Origin: UBA6168 sp964423205
GTDB taxonomy: Bacteria > Bacteroidota > Bacteroidia > Chitinophagales > Saprospiraceae
NCBI GenBank assembly: GCA_964423205.1
Contig: CAYRDX010000004.1
Coordinates: forward strand, 1-64,000
DNA length: 64,000 nucleotides
Direction of reading: 5' to 3'
The notes under the pieces were generated by a model that was not told the DNA's origin, did no database searches, and saw nothing but the letters and a program-made list of their open reading frames with translations. The first letter of the stretch is position 1. Every line of letters starts with the position of its first letter. The translations under genes and the position numbers were made by a program. Positions 53,364 to 63,069 of this stretch are shown here, one piece after another.

Positions 53364-54617
53364 TCAATTATTTATCAGGTAGCCTGTCAGTATTATTTCA
53401 TCACTACTTAAGTTCCTGATTTGGGTTGTTGGAGGGATAACCAAAGCTTTGATTAAAGCGCTAAACGGACTCAGGGTATAGCCGTCAAGGGTTATAGGTG
53501 TATTCACGTTTAGTCCACTTTTGATTACAAACCTTTTTCCTACCGGAACCTGATAAAAATTGGACTGATTGGGACGAAGAACAATTATTTGTGCATCAAC
53601 AAATTGATCAACAGGTTTATAAAATCCAATACATCTGCACTTTTCGACATAGGTTCCCGACTTAAATACAGGCAAATTTGGAGATGTCCAATGCCTTCCA
53701 AATGATGAGCCTAAACCCGGAAGAAACATTTCATTTTCAGAAGCAGTCACATAAAATACCTGCCCAGCCGGTACTCTCATCGTGTCAGGTTTAAAAACGT
53801 ATTGCGATGTTGCAATACCCTGAGGAAAATCCAGGTCAGAGCCTGCAGCATTAAAGCCGGCAAGGTTATTAAAGTCTATGACAGCACTGCTTTTTGACAA
53901 ACTAAGTACATTGTTAGTAAAACTCAGGTTTTGAATTTCATTGGTCGAATCGCTATCGCCATCTCTAACGTCAATTGTGATGGAGTTGGCTTTTGACAGT
54001 GAAATGGTCTTGTCATTTAAGGAAAGGGTCTGCAATTCATTCGTTGGGTCTTTATCCAGGTCATCCAATGCGGTTGCTGCAGTGGATGCAGCTTTTGCAG
54101 TAGCAGCATAATTTGCTGAATCTGCCTTGCTCGCAGAATTTGCTTTTTGGGCTATATTGGCTAAATCAGCAGTTTGCGCATGTACGGCAGATGTAGCAGT
54201 ACCTGATGTTGGGGAATATAAAGCATAAGGAACAGACAAGAGTTGATTGGTGCCGACAAGTGAATAATTGCTGCACTGAGTATTCATGCTCATTTCAATC
54301 CGCAGAAAAAACTTGCTTTCGCCCCATTTGATTTTGTCAAAAGAATTTACTGCTCCGCCAATCGGGTTACCACCACCGATTTCAATAGTGAAAAGCCCGT
54401 AGGTATCTGTGGTCACTGTTGGATGTACTTCAATCCAGTCTTCCAATCCGGTAACAATATTCTTAATAATAGATGCCCTGATACAAACCTGAGTGTTTTT
54501 CAGCTCCGTTCCGTTGGCATTAATAGCCACCGCCTGGTATGAAAATTTGGATGGTGCCTGCGCAAAAACTGAAAAGGTGGCAACCAAAAACAGTACTTGA
54601 AAGGGTAGGAATTTCAT
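53364..54617 (-). CDS. Secreted fibre-like protein
   Basis: A 417-residue protein with a signal peptide (MKFLPFQVLFLVATFSVFAQ) and the Bacteroidota opening FSYQAVAINANGTEL. Residues about 150-180 are Ala-rich heptad-like sequence (a possible coiled-coil stalk), followed by two repeats related to DDLDKDPTNELQTLSL and DSDSTNEIQNLSF, a pattern seen in tail-fibre and collagen-like surface proteins. The C-terminal 170 residues are globular and contain several aromatic residues. No T9SS tail is visible. It is first in a three-gene minus-strand cluster with the SprB-repeat and SprF-like genes. Confidence 0.7.
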   Translation of the reverse strand: MKFLPFQVLFLVATFSVFAQAPSKFSYQAVAINANGTELKNTQVCIRASIIKNIVTGLEDWIEVHPTVTTDTYGLFTIEIGGGNPIGGAVNSFDKIKWGESKFFLRIEMSMNTQCSNYSLVGTNQLLSVPYALYSPTSGTATSAVHAQTADLANIAQKANSASKADSANYAATAKAASTAATALDDLDKDPTNELQTLSLNDKTISLSKANSITIDVRDGDSDSTNEIQNLSFTNNVLSLSKSSAVIDFNNLAGFNAAGSDLDFPQGIATSQYVFKPDTMRVPAGQVFYVTASENEMFLPGLGSSFGRHWTSPNLPVFKSGTYVEKCRCIGFYKPVDQFVDAQIIVLRPNQSNFYQVPVGKRFVIKSGLNVNTPITLDGYTLSPFSALIKALVIPPTTQIRNLSSDEIILTGYLINN

Positions 54618-54648
54618 GGGTGATGTAAGATTAAGTTAGAAATAGAGA

Positions 54649-54656
54649 CAAATGTA
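54649..54656 (-). promoter_or_regulatory. TAnnTTTG box for the adhesin cluster
   Basis: On the minus strand TACATTTG, an exact -7 match, 32 bp before the ATG of the fibre-like protein; a weak GTTTA -33 lies about 20 bp upstream. Confidence 0.45.
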
Positions 54657-54828
54657 AATAAATTATAATTCGTATAAACACGTGCTGTTGGCTAAGATGT
54701 GCTGGTATAGGAAGAAGACACATAACCAGTCACGTGAAAAAAAATAATCATATAAAAGTAGCAATAATCATTCCAATAAAAACAAATGACCATATATTTA
54801 CCCCTCTTAAACAGCACTTAATCACCCA

Positions 54829-55251
54829 ATGACGAACATAAATCTTAAGGTTCGATTAATTCTTTATAACAAAGGAAATATCCTGTTATTGCGACAAAAA
54901 AATAAGACAGGTGGCAATTTCACCCTTGTTGGTGGAACCATAGAAAACACCGAATACGCAGAGGAATCACTTATGAGGGAAGCCTATGAGGAAGCAGGTG
55001 TGGTGTTGAAGAAAAAGGACCTGCAACTGGTGCATGTATTGCACAAAAGAACCAGGAAAAACGGGCACAGAGTAACCCTATATTTTAAAGCAACTGAATG
55101 GGGAGGAAAATTGAAAGCAGGAGAACCTGACAAATTCAGAGGAGTTTCCTGGTTTTCATTAAGCAACTTGCCACCAAACCTATCGGATACTGTCCGACAT
55201 GTCCTTAAACAATACAGGTCAGGAATTATGTATTCAGAATTCAGGTCTTGA
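54829..55251 (+). CDS. NUDIX hydrolase
   Basis: A 140-residue NUDIX protein with an exact NUDIX box G-x5-E-x7-REUxEExGU (GTIENTEYAEESLMREAYEEAGV), a metal-binding site that hydrolyses nucleoside diphosphate derivatives. The substrate is unknown. It is a single small gene, convergent with the small secreted protein gene. Confidence 0.85.
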   Translation: MTNINLKVRLILYNKGNILLLRQKNKTGGNFTLVGGTIENTEYAEESLMREAYEEAGVVLKKKDLQLVHVLHKRTRKNGHRVTLYFKATEWGGKLKAGEPDKFRGVSWFSLSNLPPNLSDTVRHVLKQYRSGIMYSEFRS

Positions 55252-55260
55252 CCAAAATGA

Positions 55261-55292
55261 CAAAAGCCCTACCAAATAGGTTTGGGCTTTTG
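55261..55292. terminator. Bidirectional terminator after NUDIX gene
   Basis: CAAAAGCCC (55261-55269) pairs perfectly with GGGCTTTTG (55284-55292), with a TACC/GGT inner pairing, between convergent genes. Confidence 0.65.
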
Positions 55293-55333
55293 CCGCTTAT
55301 TCACATCCATTAACTATTATCCAAAGTAATTTT

Positions 55334-55744
55334 TCAGGATTTGGTAGTCTTTTTACTGGCTTTCTTATCCTTGTTCTTGGATGAGGAATCATCCGTTTTG
55401 TGAGTGCAGTTTTCTTCTGAGGCCGTGTCTTTGAATTTCTCAGACTTTGAACAATACTCGACAGGAACAAAAGTGACTTTCCCTGTGGAGGCTTCTACTT
55501 CTTTTCGTGCGTAGGATACTTCTCCTGTATTAGAAACCTGTTTCACAATGCTTGCATCTAAGGAAGCTGCTTTTTCAGCAGATGCTGCTTTTTCAGCATC
55601 GGACTTGCCACTGCAGGATGAAGCATCTGTGGAAGAAGTTTCTGTTTTAGCTTTTGATTTGGAAGAGCAACAGGATTTTGACTGCGCGTTGGCAGCGAAA
55701 ACAAAAAGTCCTAAAAAGGAAACTAACAAAGCAATTTTTCTCAT
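55334..55744 (-). CDS. Small secreted Lys/Ser/Cys-rich protein
   Basis: A 136-residue protein with a clear signal peptide from the ATG at 55744 (MRKIALLVSFLGLFVFAANAQ). The mature part starts SKSCCSSKSK and is rich in Ser, Lys and Ala with five more-or-less spread cysteines (CCSS, SSCSGKS, VEYCSK, ENCTHK). It has repeats AEKAASAEKAAS and ends in a basic tail KKASKKTTKS. I recognise no family; metal binding through the cysteines is a guess. A longer start at 55822 lacks signal-peptide logic. Confidence 0.65.
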   Translation of the reverse strand: MRKIALLVSFLGLFVFAANAQSKSCCSSKSKAKTETSSTDASSCSGKSDAEKAASAEKAASLDASIVKQVSNTGEVSYARKEVEASTGKVTFVPVEYCSKSEKFKDTASEENCTHKTDDSSSKNKDKKASKKTTKS

Positions 55745-55927
55745 GTTTATTGGATTTACCTGTGTAATTAAAAGGGTATTAAGGTTTAGAAAGTAATTTC
55801 CAAATGGAAAAGACGATGCCAAAAATAAGTAGAAGGCATTCCGGCGTCAACCCACCTATTTTCATTTAGGAAATCTTTAACCTTTAACAATGCCAATCCA
55901 GAGATGAGCGCCCCTTTTGTTTTTTTA

Positions 55928-55935
55928 TATCTTTG
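55928..55935 (+). promoter_or_regulatory. TAnnTTTG box for the lipoprotein at 55985
   Basis: TATCTTTG, an exact -7 match 50 bp before the ATG; no clear -33. Confidence 0.35.
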
Positions 55936-55984
55936 AACCAGCTGAATTGCCATTCACCCTGGTTTATGTAAATCACCTGGAAAT

Positions 55985-56488
55985 ATGCGTAACCTCGTAG
56001 CATTCACCTTACTGTCACTCCTTTTCATGTCTAACTGTAAAGTAATTCGCTATTCTGCTGAAAAACTACCAGTAAAGCAAATAGTATTTGGTGATGGAGG
56101 AGGGTTCATCGGGGTTGAAACTTCGTACATTCTTCTGGAGAATGGTCAGATATTTAAGAAAACAGGTGTTGGTGGATTGTTACAAGAGCTATCACCTATT
56201 AAGCAAAAGCAATCGAAAACACTTTTTGAAAAACTGGCCACCGTCCAACTTTACAAACTCGATATCAACAAGCCAGGAAATCTCTACTATTTTTTGCAGG
56301 AAACAAATAATGAAACGGATAGCAGGGCTACATGGGGAGCTGGCGACTATTTGCCGCCACAAAGCTTGGTGGCAATCCACAGAGAATTGTTGTCAATTGC
56401 CAAAACAAGAAGCCCTCTAAAACCAGAAGCAGCCAAAACCGATATTGATAAACCTGCGAAGAAAGAAGAGGACAAAACAAAATGGTAG
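55985..56488 (+). CDS. Hypothetical lipoprotein, 167 residues
   Basis: The N-terminus MRNLVAFTLLSLLFMSNC fits a lipoprotein signal with Cys18. The body is alpha/beta (FGDGGGFIGVETSYILLENGQIFKKT, LFEKLATVQLYKLDINKPGNLYYFL). The last 30 residues are Lys/Glu/Pro-rich and probably disordered. I do not recognise a function. The M4 protease gene follows 67 bp later on the same strand. Confidence 0.7.
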   Translation: MRNLVAFTLLSLLFMSNCKVIRYSAEKLPVKQIVFGDGGGFIGVETSYILLENGQIFKKTGVGGLLQELSPIKQKQSKTLFEKLATVQLYKLDINKPGNLYYFLQETNNETDSRATWGAGDYLPPQSLVAIHRELLSIAKTRSPLKPEAAKTDIDKPAKKEEDKTKW

Positions 56489-56555
56489 AAAGTCTTTATC
56501 CACACCCATACTATTCAGAACACCTCATTAATAAACATTGACTTTAAGCTTTAAA

Positions 56556-59500
56556 ATGATGACAAGATTACTATTGGTAATAGCATCCTTTGCTATAGCT
56601 TGGAATAGTTTCGCACAGTTGAAACCAAATCTCAAAAAAGCACCTGGCCTCACTAACCAAACAACAGTGGTGCAATCTAATCCAATCGGCTTAAGCGCCG
56701 AGGTACCTACAGGCCCTCTTACCTTTGACGGCATAACTGATTACAGACCAATAAAATTTGTAAAACCAAATCCAGTAACGGCTTTTCTCAAAGCACATTA
56801 TTCAGAAGTAACCGGATTACCCTATTTAATCGAAGGTGAAATAGAGATTTCTCCAATGAGAAGCACAGAGTCGCAAGTCCATGAATATCTTTCAATGGCT
56901 TTTGAAAATTCAGGTTCCATAATCAATATTAATGAACTAATAATTGATGACATTGAAACTGAGGCTGATTTAAACTACCAACATTTCCGCTTCCGACATG
57001 AATGGCAAGGGATCCCCGTTTACGGTTCCGAAGCAGTTCTGCATAAACTCGCTGATAAGTTTTACATGTTTAACGGAAGACTTTTGCCAAGCCCGGTACT
57101 GAAAGACGCTGTTGCGGTAGTTACCCAAGATGAATCAATCGAAATTGCTCAACAATACTCCAATCAACTATATAATCACGTGCACCTATCAAAGATTGAA
57201 AAGGAATGGATAGGAGGGGAGCAATATGAATCTGAACTGATTATTTTCAACGAAACCAGCTTACAGGGTGAAGAGAAACTCGTTTGGAAAGTCAATTTGA
57301 TTCCGAATCTCGCAACACGAATTACCTTATTTATTGACGCTAAAACAGGAAAAATTTTAAGAAGTCAAAATGAACTTTGCCAACTGGTACACAATAAATC
57401 AATAGTAGGCTCAGACGGAATGCTGCCAACTCACATAGTGGAAGAAACCAATTACGGGCAAGCGACATTTGCAGATGGCCCGGCAACAGCAATGGCTGTG
57501 GACCTTTTTGGTCAGCAAAGACTGATTAATACTTATCAAAAAAGTGGAACCTATTTTATGATTGATGCCTCAAGGGCAATGTTTAAGGGAGCTCAGTCAG
57601 TTATGCCGGATGAGCCAGTGGGTGTAATATGGACTTTGGATGCCAAAAACAAGTCGCCGGAAAACACAGATTTTCAGGCAACACATGTAGCCTCACTGAA
57701 TAATACCTGGAACGACCCCAAATCTGTGAGCGCTCATTATCATGGTGCACGAGCTTTTGAGTACTTCAACAGTGCCTTTTCCCGAAACAGTATAAATGGC
57801 AGAGGAGGTAACATCATTTCGTTTATCAACGTTGTTGATGGCGATGGCAGTCAAATGGATAATGCTTTTTGGAATGGGGCAGCTATGTTTTATGGCAACG
57901 GCAACAAGGCATTCAAAGCACCTTTGTGTAAGGCCTTGGATGTGGCCGGTCACGAGATGGCACACGGCGTTATTCAAGCCACTTCTAACCTTGAGTATTA
58001 TGGCGAAAGCGGTGCATTGAATGAAAGTTTCGCTGATGTCTTTGGCGCCATGATTGATCGCGACGATTGGAAAATGGGTGAAGACATCGTGCATACCGGA
58101 ATTTTTCCAACAGGGGCACTGCGCGACCTCAGCAATCCACATAACGGCGGTACAAGCTTAAATGACCCCGGTTATCAGCCTGCCCATTACAACGAGCGTT
58201 ACAATGGAACGGAAGACAACGCAGGGGTCCACATCAACAGCGGAATTCCGAATAAAGCATTCCAGTTATTTGCCGATAACCCTGCAGTTGGCAAGTCAAA
58301 AGCTGAACAAGTTTACTATCGGGCACTGACGAAGTATCTCGTGAAATCTTCCCGGTTTATTGATTGCAGGATAGCAGTCATCCAATCTGCTACAGACCTC
58401 TATGGGGCCAGTGTGGCAAATGCCGCAGCAGCAGCATTTGATGCAGTTGGCATTAAAGCCGGCACAGGAACCCAAACCCAAAAGGACGTAAACAAGAATC
58501 CTGGGAACGACTTCATTCTAATGTCAGATGACAAATATTCAGCCCTGTATGTGTTCTCTCCATCAGGGCAGGCTGTTGCGAATCCCTTAGCCTCCATTGC
58601 GCCGTCCAGCAAACCGAGTATTACAGATGATGGTTCAGTTATAGTTTTCATAGCCAAGGATAAAACAATGAGGGCTATAACCATTAATTGGTCCAACGGA
58701 CAAATTAAAAACCAAACCATTCACAGTGAACCGATTTGGAGAAATGTTGCCATTTCCAAAGATGGCCGCCGAATTGCTGCGTTGACAACAGACCAGGATA
58801 ACAAGTTATACGTGTTCAGCTATGATACCCAAAAATGGACGACTTTCAGGCTCTATAACCCAACAACAGGACAAGGAGCCCCAACAACAGGCGATGTCCT
58901 TTATGCAGATGTTTTGGAGTGGGACTTCACGGGCGAATGGGTTATGTATGATGCACTCAACAAAATAAAAACGACGGGAGCCAAGGATATTGAATACTGG
59001 GACATCAGTTTTGCCAGAGTTTGGAATAAACAATCAAACAAAGCTGGTGACGGCTTTATAAGCAAATTATTCAATGGCTTGCCCAGTGACGTAAGCGTTG
59101 GCAATCCAACTTTTGCCAAGAATTCCGATTACGTTATTGCCTTTGACTATATAGACGATTTCGAGGATGACTATTACTTACTGTCTGCCAATCTTGAGAC
59201 AGGTGATGTAGGCACCATTTTCCAAAATACTGACCTGAGTTGGCCCAGCTTTTCAGTGGACGACAAAAGAATGGTTTTCGATGCAGAAGATACTTTTGGA
59301 AATCCAGTATTAGCCTTTATCCCATTGGGTATAGATAAGATTTCTGCTTCCGGTAATGCCAGCATATTCATTGAACAAGGCCGTTGGGGTGTTTGGTTTG
59401 CCAATGGCAGCCGCGTATTGACCAACGCTGAAGATGTACTTTCTGAAAACCATATCAAAGTATTCCCCAACCCAGCGCAGGATATCCTGAATGTTCAACT

Positions 59501-59696
59501 TTCCTCAAAAGGATTGTCCGATGTCAGGTATCACATAATAGATATCCTTGGAAGGACTCAGCTTAGCGGAACATTTCCTCTCAGCAATGGTACAAACAGT
59601 TTCTTAATACCCATTGGCGAACTTTCCACAGGAATTTATTCCTTGGTTTTGGACACAGGCAATCAAACCAACACAATGAAAATTTTGAAGAATTGA
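56556..59696 (+). CDS. M4-family (thermolysin-like) metalloprotease with T9SS tail
   Basis: A 1046-residue secreted protease. A signal peptide begins MMTRLLLVIASFAIAWNSFAQ. An FTP/propeptide region runs to about 270. The M4 catalytic domain has the zinc motif H466-E467-M-A-H470 (VAGHEMAHGVIQ) and the downstream ligand Glu in GALNESFADVFG. A propeller-like region (ISKDGRRIAALTTDQDN, WPSFSVDDKRMVF) and a type A T9SS C-terminal domain close the protein (KVFPNPAQDILNVQL, ending TMKILKN). It is exported by T9SS and probably degrades proteins outside the cell. The frame opens at a TTG (56538), but the ATG pair at 56556/56559 precedes the signal peptide. Confidence 0.92.
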   Translation: MMTRLLLVIASFAIAWNSFAQLKPNLKKAPGLTNQTTVVQSNPIGLSAEVPTGPLTFDGITDYRPIKFVKPNPVTAFLKAHYSEVTGLPYLIEGEIEISPMRSTESQVHEYLSMAFENSGSIININELIIDDIETEADLNYQHFRFRHEWQGIPVYGSEAVLHKLADKFYMFNGRLLPSPVLKDAVAVVTQDESIEIAQQYSNQLYNHVHLSKIEKEWIGGEQYESELIIFNETSLQGEEKLVWKVNLIPNLATRITLFIDAKTGKILRSQNELCQLVHNKSIVGSDGMLPTHIVEETNYGQATFADGPATAMAVDLFGQQRLINTYQKSGTYFMIDASRAMFKGAQSVMPDEPVGVIWTLDAKNKSPENTDFQATHVASLNNTWNDPKSVSAHYHGARAFEYFNSAFSRNSINGRGGNIISFINVVDGDGSQMDNAFWNGAAMFYGNGNKAFKAPLCKALDVAGHEMAHGVIQATSNLEYYGESGALNESFADVFGAMIDRDDWKMGEDIVHTGIFPTGALRDLSNPHNGGTSLNDPGYQPAHYNERYNGTEDNAGVHINSGIPNKAFQLFADNPAVGKSKAEQVYYRALTKYLVKSSRFIDCRIAVIQSATDLYGASVANAAAAAFDAVGIKAGTGTQTQKDVNKNPGNDFILMSDDKYSALYVFSPSGQAVANPLASIAPSSKPSITDDGSVIVFIAKDKTMRAITINWSNGQIKNQTIHSEPIWRNVAISKDGRRIAALTTDQDNKLYVFSYDTQKWTTFRLYNPTTGQGAPTTGDVLYADVLEWDFTGEWVMYDALNKIKTTGAKDIEYWDISFARVWNKQSNKAGDGFISKLFNGLPSDVSVGNPTFAKNSDYVIAFDYIDDFEDDYYLLSANLETGDVGTIFQNTDLSWPSFSVDDKRMVFDAEDTFGNPVLAFIPLGIDKISASGNASIFIEQGRWGVWFANGSRVLTNAEDVLSENHIKVFPNPAQDILNVQLSSKGLSDVRYHIIDILGRTQLSGTFPLSNGTNSFLIPIGELSTGIYSLVLDTGNQTNTMKILKN

Positions 59697-59736
59697 GTCT
59701 GGGTTTGCCTTTAGACTATTAAGCACAATTAAGCCA

Positions 59737-60957
59737 ATGCCTTCCAACAGACAACTTTTCCTGCAAAATATCGCTCAAACAAGCGACATCCCACTAATGC
59801 TGGAAATCGAGAAGGCTGAAGGTTCCTACCTGTTTGATACGTCCGGAAAACGTTACCTGGACCTGATAGGCGGAATCAGTGTCAGTGTGCTTGGACATCG
59901 CCACCCTTCTATTTTGGAAGCCATTGCGAATCAACTGGAGAAATACCTGCATACCATTGTTTATGGTGAATATATACTCAGCCCACAAGTGTTATTTGCC
60001 CAACTCCTGACTAAGCACTTGAATGATGGTAAAATTGAACAGGCCTTCAAAAATCAATTCGGCGGACTCGATAATGTTTTCTTTGTCAACTCGGGCTCTG
60101 AAGCAACTGAAGGAGCCATGAAACTGGCTAAAAGATTCACTAATCGTTACGAAATCATTTCTTTCAAAAATGCTTACCACGGAAGTACTCAGGGTGCAGC
60201 CAGCCTGATGTCACCGGCTTTTTTTACCGATGCCTATCTACCCTTACTTCCGGGTATTCGCCACCTTGAATTCAACAACTTTGATGACCTTGAATTTATA
60301 ACCCGGCAAACAGCCGCTGTTATAGTCGAACCAGTTCAGTCAGAATCCGGCGTAACCTTGCCAGATCAGGCCTTCCTCCATGAGCTTAGAAACAGATGCA
60401 AGAATGCTGGCGCACTCTTAATATTTGATGAAGCACAAACTGGCTTTGGCCGGACGGGCTCCATGTTTGCATTCCAAAGATTTGGAGTTGAGCCGGACAT
60501 GATACTCCTGGCAAAGGCCCTGGGAGGCGGAATGCCACTTGGGGCCTTCATTGCTCCAAAAGAAATTTCCCGGCATCTTAGCTTTGATCCTCCTCTTGGG
60601 CATATTACTACTTTTGGTGGTCATCCAGTCAGTTGTACGGCAGGATTAGCCATGTTGAGGACACTTCAGGACTCCAACCTGATTTCAGAAGTGCCAGTCA
60701 AGGAGAAACTGTTTAGGGAACTATTGGTACGCAGGTTAATCAAAGAAGTCAGAAGTTCTGGACTTCTTATGGCAGTCGAAATTGGAGATTTTCAGCAAGT
60801 CAGAAAGGTAATGCTTGATTGCCTGGAAAATGGTGTTGTAACAGATTGGTTTCTTTTTAATGACCGATGCTTGAGAATCGCACCGCCATTGACTATCAGT
60901 GAAAATGAAATTCGGGAAGCCTGTGAGGTAATCTTAACTGCCCTGGATCGTCTTTAG
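59737..60957 (+). CDS. Class III pyridoxal-phosphate aminotransferase
   Basis: A 406-residue aminotransferase of the acetylornithine/ornithine/4-aminobutyrate group. The PLP Lys260 lies in LLAKALGGGMPLGA, with the FDEAQTGFGRTGSMFA motif before it. It transfers an omega-amino group. The sequence does not settle between ArgD-like and other class III enzymes; no arg genes are adjacent. It starts 40 bp after the M4 protease gene on the same strand, probably cotranscribed, and converges with the OmpA-type gene. Confidence 0.85.
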   Translation: MPSNRQLFLQNIAQTSDIPLMLEIEKAEGSYLFDTSGKRYLDLIGGISVSVLGHRHPSILEAIANQLEKYLHTIVYGEYILSPQVLFAQLLTKHLNDGKIEQAFKNQFGGLDNVFFVNSGSEATEGAMKLAKRFTNRYEIISFKNAYHGSTQGAASLMSPAFFTDAYLPLLPGIRHLEFNNFDDLEFITRQTAAVIVEPVQSESGVTLPDQAFLHELRNRCKNAGALLIFDEAQTGFGRTGSMFAFQRFGVEPDMILLAKALGGGMPLGAFIAPKEISRHLSFDPPLGHITTFGGHPVSCTAGLAMLRTLQDSNLISEVPVKEKLFRELLVRRLIKEVRSSGLLMAVEIGDFQQVRKVMLDCLENGVVTDWFLFNDRCLRIAPPLTISENEIREACEVILTALDRL

Positions 60958-60968
60958 TTCATTTACCT

Positions 60969-62939
60969 TCATTCAATAATCACAAAATCTGTCCGGCGAT
61001 TTTGCTGTCTGCCTTCCTCAGTGGAGTTGTCGGCAATGGGTTTGCTTTCCCCATACCCGGAATAATTTAGCCTATCAGGTGCAATTCCAGCGCTGACGAG
61101 ATAGTCATAAACTGCCTTTGCTCTGTTGTTGGAAAGCACAAGATTATCCTCGTCAGTACCCTGATCATCGGTATGCCCATTTATCTGGATTTTCAGAAAA
61201 TTATTTTTCTTAAGGAAATCGCGCAGCTTATTTAATTCTACCCGGGAATTGCCTTTTAGCTTAGCTGAACCAGTTTCAAAAAATACATTTTTCAGAATGA
61301 CAGGTTCCGGAACCATTGAATGGCTCATTTCTCCTGATTGGGAGATGGGAAATAAAATAATGTCCAATAAAAATGGCTTGTCAACGGTACCTGCTTCTGT
61401 CAGAGAAAAATGCTCAGAATGAAAGAGATAATTGCGAAGCTCTACATTGAGAGCATATTCAGGTCCCATTGGCATGGCGATAAGAAATTCCCCGTTTTCA
61501 TCACAGTCTGAGCTGGCAAAAAGATTACCATCTCTGCTGCTTAAATCCACCACTTCAACATTGGCAGGCAGTGGTTTTCCTGAAGTTGCGTCTTTCACCC
61601 TTGCTTTTACATAAGTGGATGGTACAGGCCTGATAGCTTCATGCAATTCAAAACTGTATATGTCGGTTGTTGCCTTTCCCTGTGGGTTATCAAATGATGA
61701 AATGCCGCTTTGAATTTTAAGCAGGTCTGTTGCAAAGAAAGCAGTTTTTCCATCGAGACTAACAGAAAGTGCACCTTCGTTAGCTTCAGTGTTTATCGGG
61801 TACCCAAGGTTTACAGGCTCAGCCCAGGTGCCTTCTGCGTTTTTTCTTGCCAAATAAAGATCGAAACCGCCCATACCCGGGTGGCCATTCGACATAAAAT
61901 AGAGGGTTTTGCCATCCGCGTGAATGAATGGTGATTGTTCATCCTGTGGGGTATTGAGCGGTGGGCCTGCATTTACCGGGGTTCCCCAACTACCATTTGG
62001 TAGCCGTTGGCTTATCCAAATATCTTTACCGCCAATACCACCCTGGCGGTCACTAATGAAGTAAAGAGTCTTACCACCAGCAGAAAGGCTTGGCTGCGAA
62101 TCCCAGCCTCTTGTATTGACTGGTGATCCAATATTTCTTACAGCGGTCCAAGCGCCATTTTTGAATTCCGAAAAAAAGATATCGCAGCTTCCCAGGCCCT
62201 CCCTTCTGTGACAGGCAGTGAACACCAAAAGCTTTCCATCAGCACTCATGCTTTGAGCCCCTTCATTATTGGGAGAATTTAACGCAGAAATTGGCTCACC
62301 TTTTTGCCAGGTGCCATCCACTTTTTTACTCCTGTAAAAGTCTTCCTGACCCGATCTGACAGCAGTATAAATCAGGGTTTCACCATCAGCAGACAGGGTT
62401 GGCAGATATTCGGCTTCTTCTGTATTTATGCCCAAACCAATGTTTATTGGTTGAAAGGGTACCGGATTGTTCAGGGCTCTGGCAGCAAAGTCGCTGTTCT
62501 TCAGATACGTTTCAGCCTGGGTTCGACGCTTTTCAGAGGTTCGGCCTGAAGCAAGATATTTGTGAAAATGCAGTGTAGCTTCTTCAAACTTCCTTTGCTC
62601 AAATTCCACTATCCCCAGGCTGTAGTAGATGCTGTAATCAAATGTGGAATCAATACTAAGAGCCCGTTCATATCCCGTTTCAGCATCAGCCAACAGCCCA
62701 AGCTGATTCTTTGTATTAGCCCATTCAATATGTGCATCAATGAAATTGGGACTAATTTGGATGGCTCTTTCAAAGTCTATTAATGCACGCTGATATTGCC
62801 CGTTAAATGACATTCTTATTCCGCTATCAAAGGCATTTCGGGCTTTTGAGCTAACGGTTTGGGTTGTGCTGTATTTTTGTTGAGCAGTACAGCTTGTGAA
62901 CAAAATAATAAGAGTGAAAAGACTGGAAATTCTGGGCAT
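60969..62939 (-). CDS. OmpA-family lipoprotein with TPR and PD40 propeller
   Basis: A 656-residue envelope protein. The ATG at 62939 (MPRISSLFTLIILFTSC) gives a lipobox ending in Cys. Residues about 25-130 contain TPR-like repeats (ALIDFERAIQISPNFIDAHIEWAN), followed by a PD40/TolB-like propeller with repeats such as LSADGETLIYTAVR and LSAGGKTLYFISDRQGG. A carboxypeptidase-regulatory-like module is next. A C-terminal OmpA domain closes the protein (LKNVFFETGSAKLKGNSRVELNKL, QINGHTDDQGTDEDN, NRRTDFVI). It is a common Bacteroidota architecture, binding peptidoglycan and maybe T9SS-related (PorE-like). Exact role unknown. Confidence 0.88.
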   Translation of the reverse strand: MPRISSLFTLIILFTSCTAQQKYSTTQTVSSKARNAFDSGIRMSFNGQYQRALIDFERAIQISPNFIDAHIEWANTKNQLGLLADAETGYERALSIDSTFDYSIYYSLGIVEFEQRKFEEATLHFHKYLASGRTSEKRRTQAETYLKNSDFAARALNNPVPFQPINIGLGINTEEAEYLPTLSADGETLIYTAVRSGQEDFYRSKKVDGTWQKGEPISALNSPNNEGAQSMSADGKLLVFTACHRREGLGSCDIFFSEFKNGAWTAVRNIGSPVNTRGWDSQPSLSAGGKTLYFISDRQGGIGGKDIWISQRLPNGSWGTPVNAGPPLNTPQDEQSPFIHADGKTLYFMSNGHPGMGGFDLYLARKNAEGTWAEPVNLGYPINTEANEGALSVSLDGKTAFFATDLLKIQSGISSFDNPQGKATTDIYSFELHEAIRPVPSTYVKARVKDATSGKPLPANVEVVDLSSRDGNLFASSDCDENGEFLIAMPMGPEYALNVELRNYLFHSEHFSLTEAGTVDKPFLLDIILFPISQSGEMSHSMVPEPVILKNVFFETGSAKLKGNSRVELNKLRDFLKKNNFLKIQINGHTDDQGTDEDNLVLSNNRAKAVYDYLVSAGIAPDRLNYSGYGESKPIADNSTEEGRQQNRRTDFVIIE

Positions 62940-63002
62940 CGAAAGAGTTTTTGATAAAACAAACAACGCAGCATTTTGCTTTCTGATTGCTCTTTTTTTG
63001 CA

Positions 63003-63034
63003 ACAAAAAAGGCCTGCAATTCAAAAGCAGACCT
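63003..63034 (-). terminator. Terminator after the TPR protein gene
   Basis: On the minus strand AGGTCTGC pairs with GCAGGCCT (one G-T pair), 9-nt loop, followed by a TTTTTTG run. It lies 36 bp after the stop of the TPR gene. Confidence 0.75.
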
Positions 63035-63069
63035 ATTCTATATTTCTCAACCAGGCCAGTTTCTACGAC

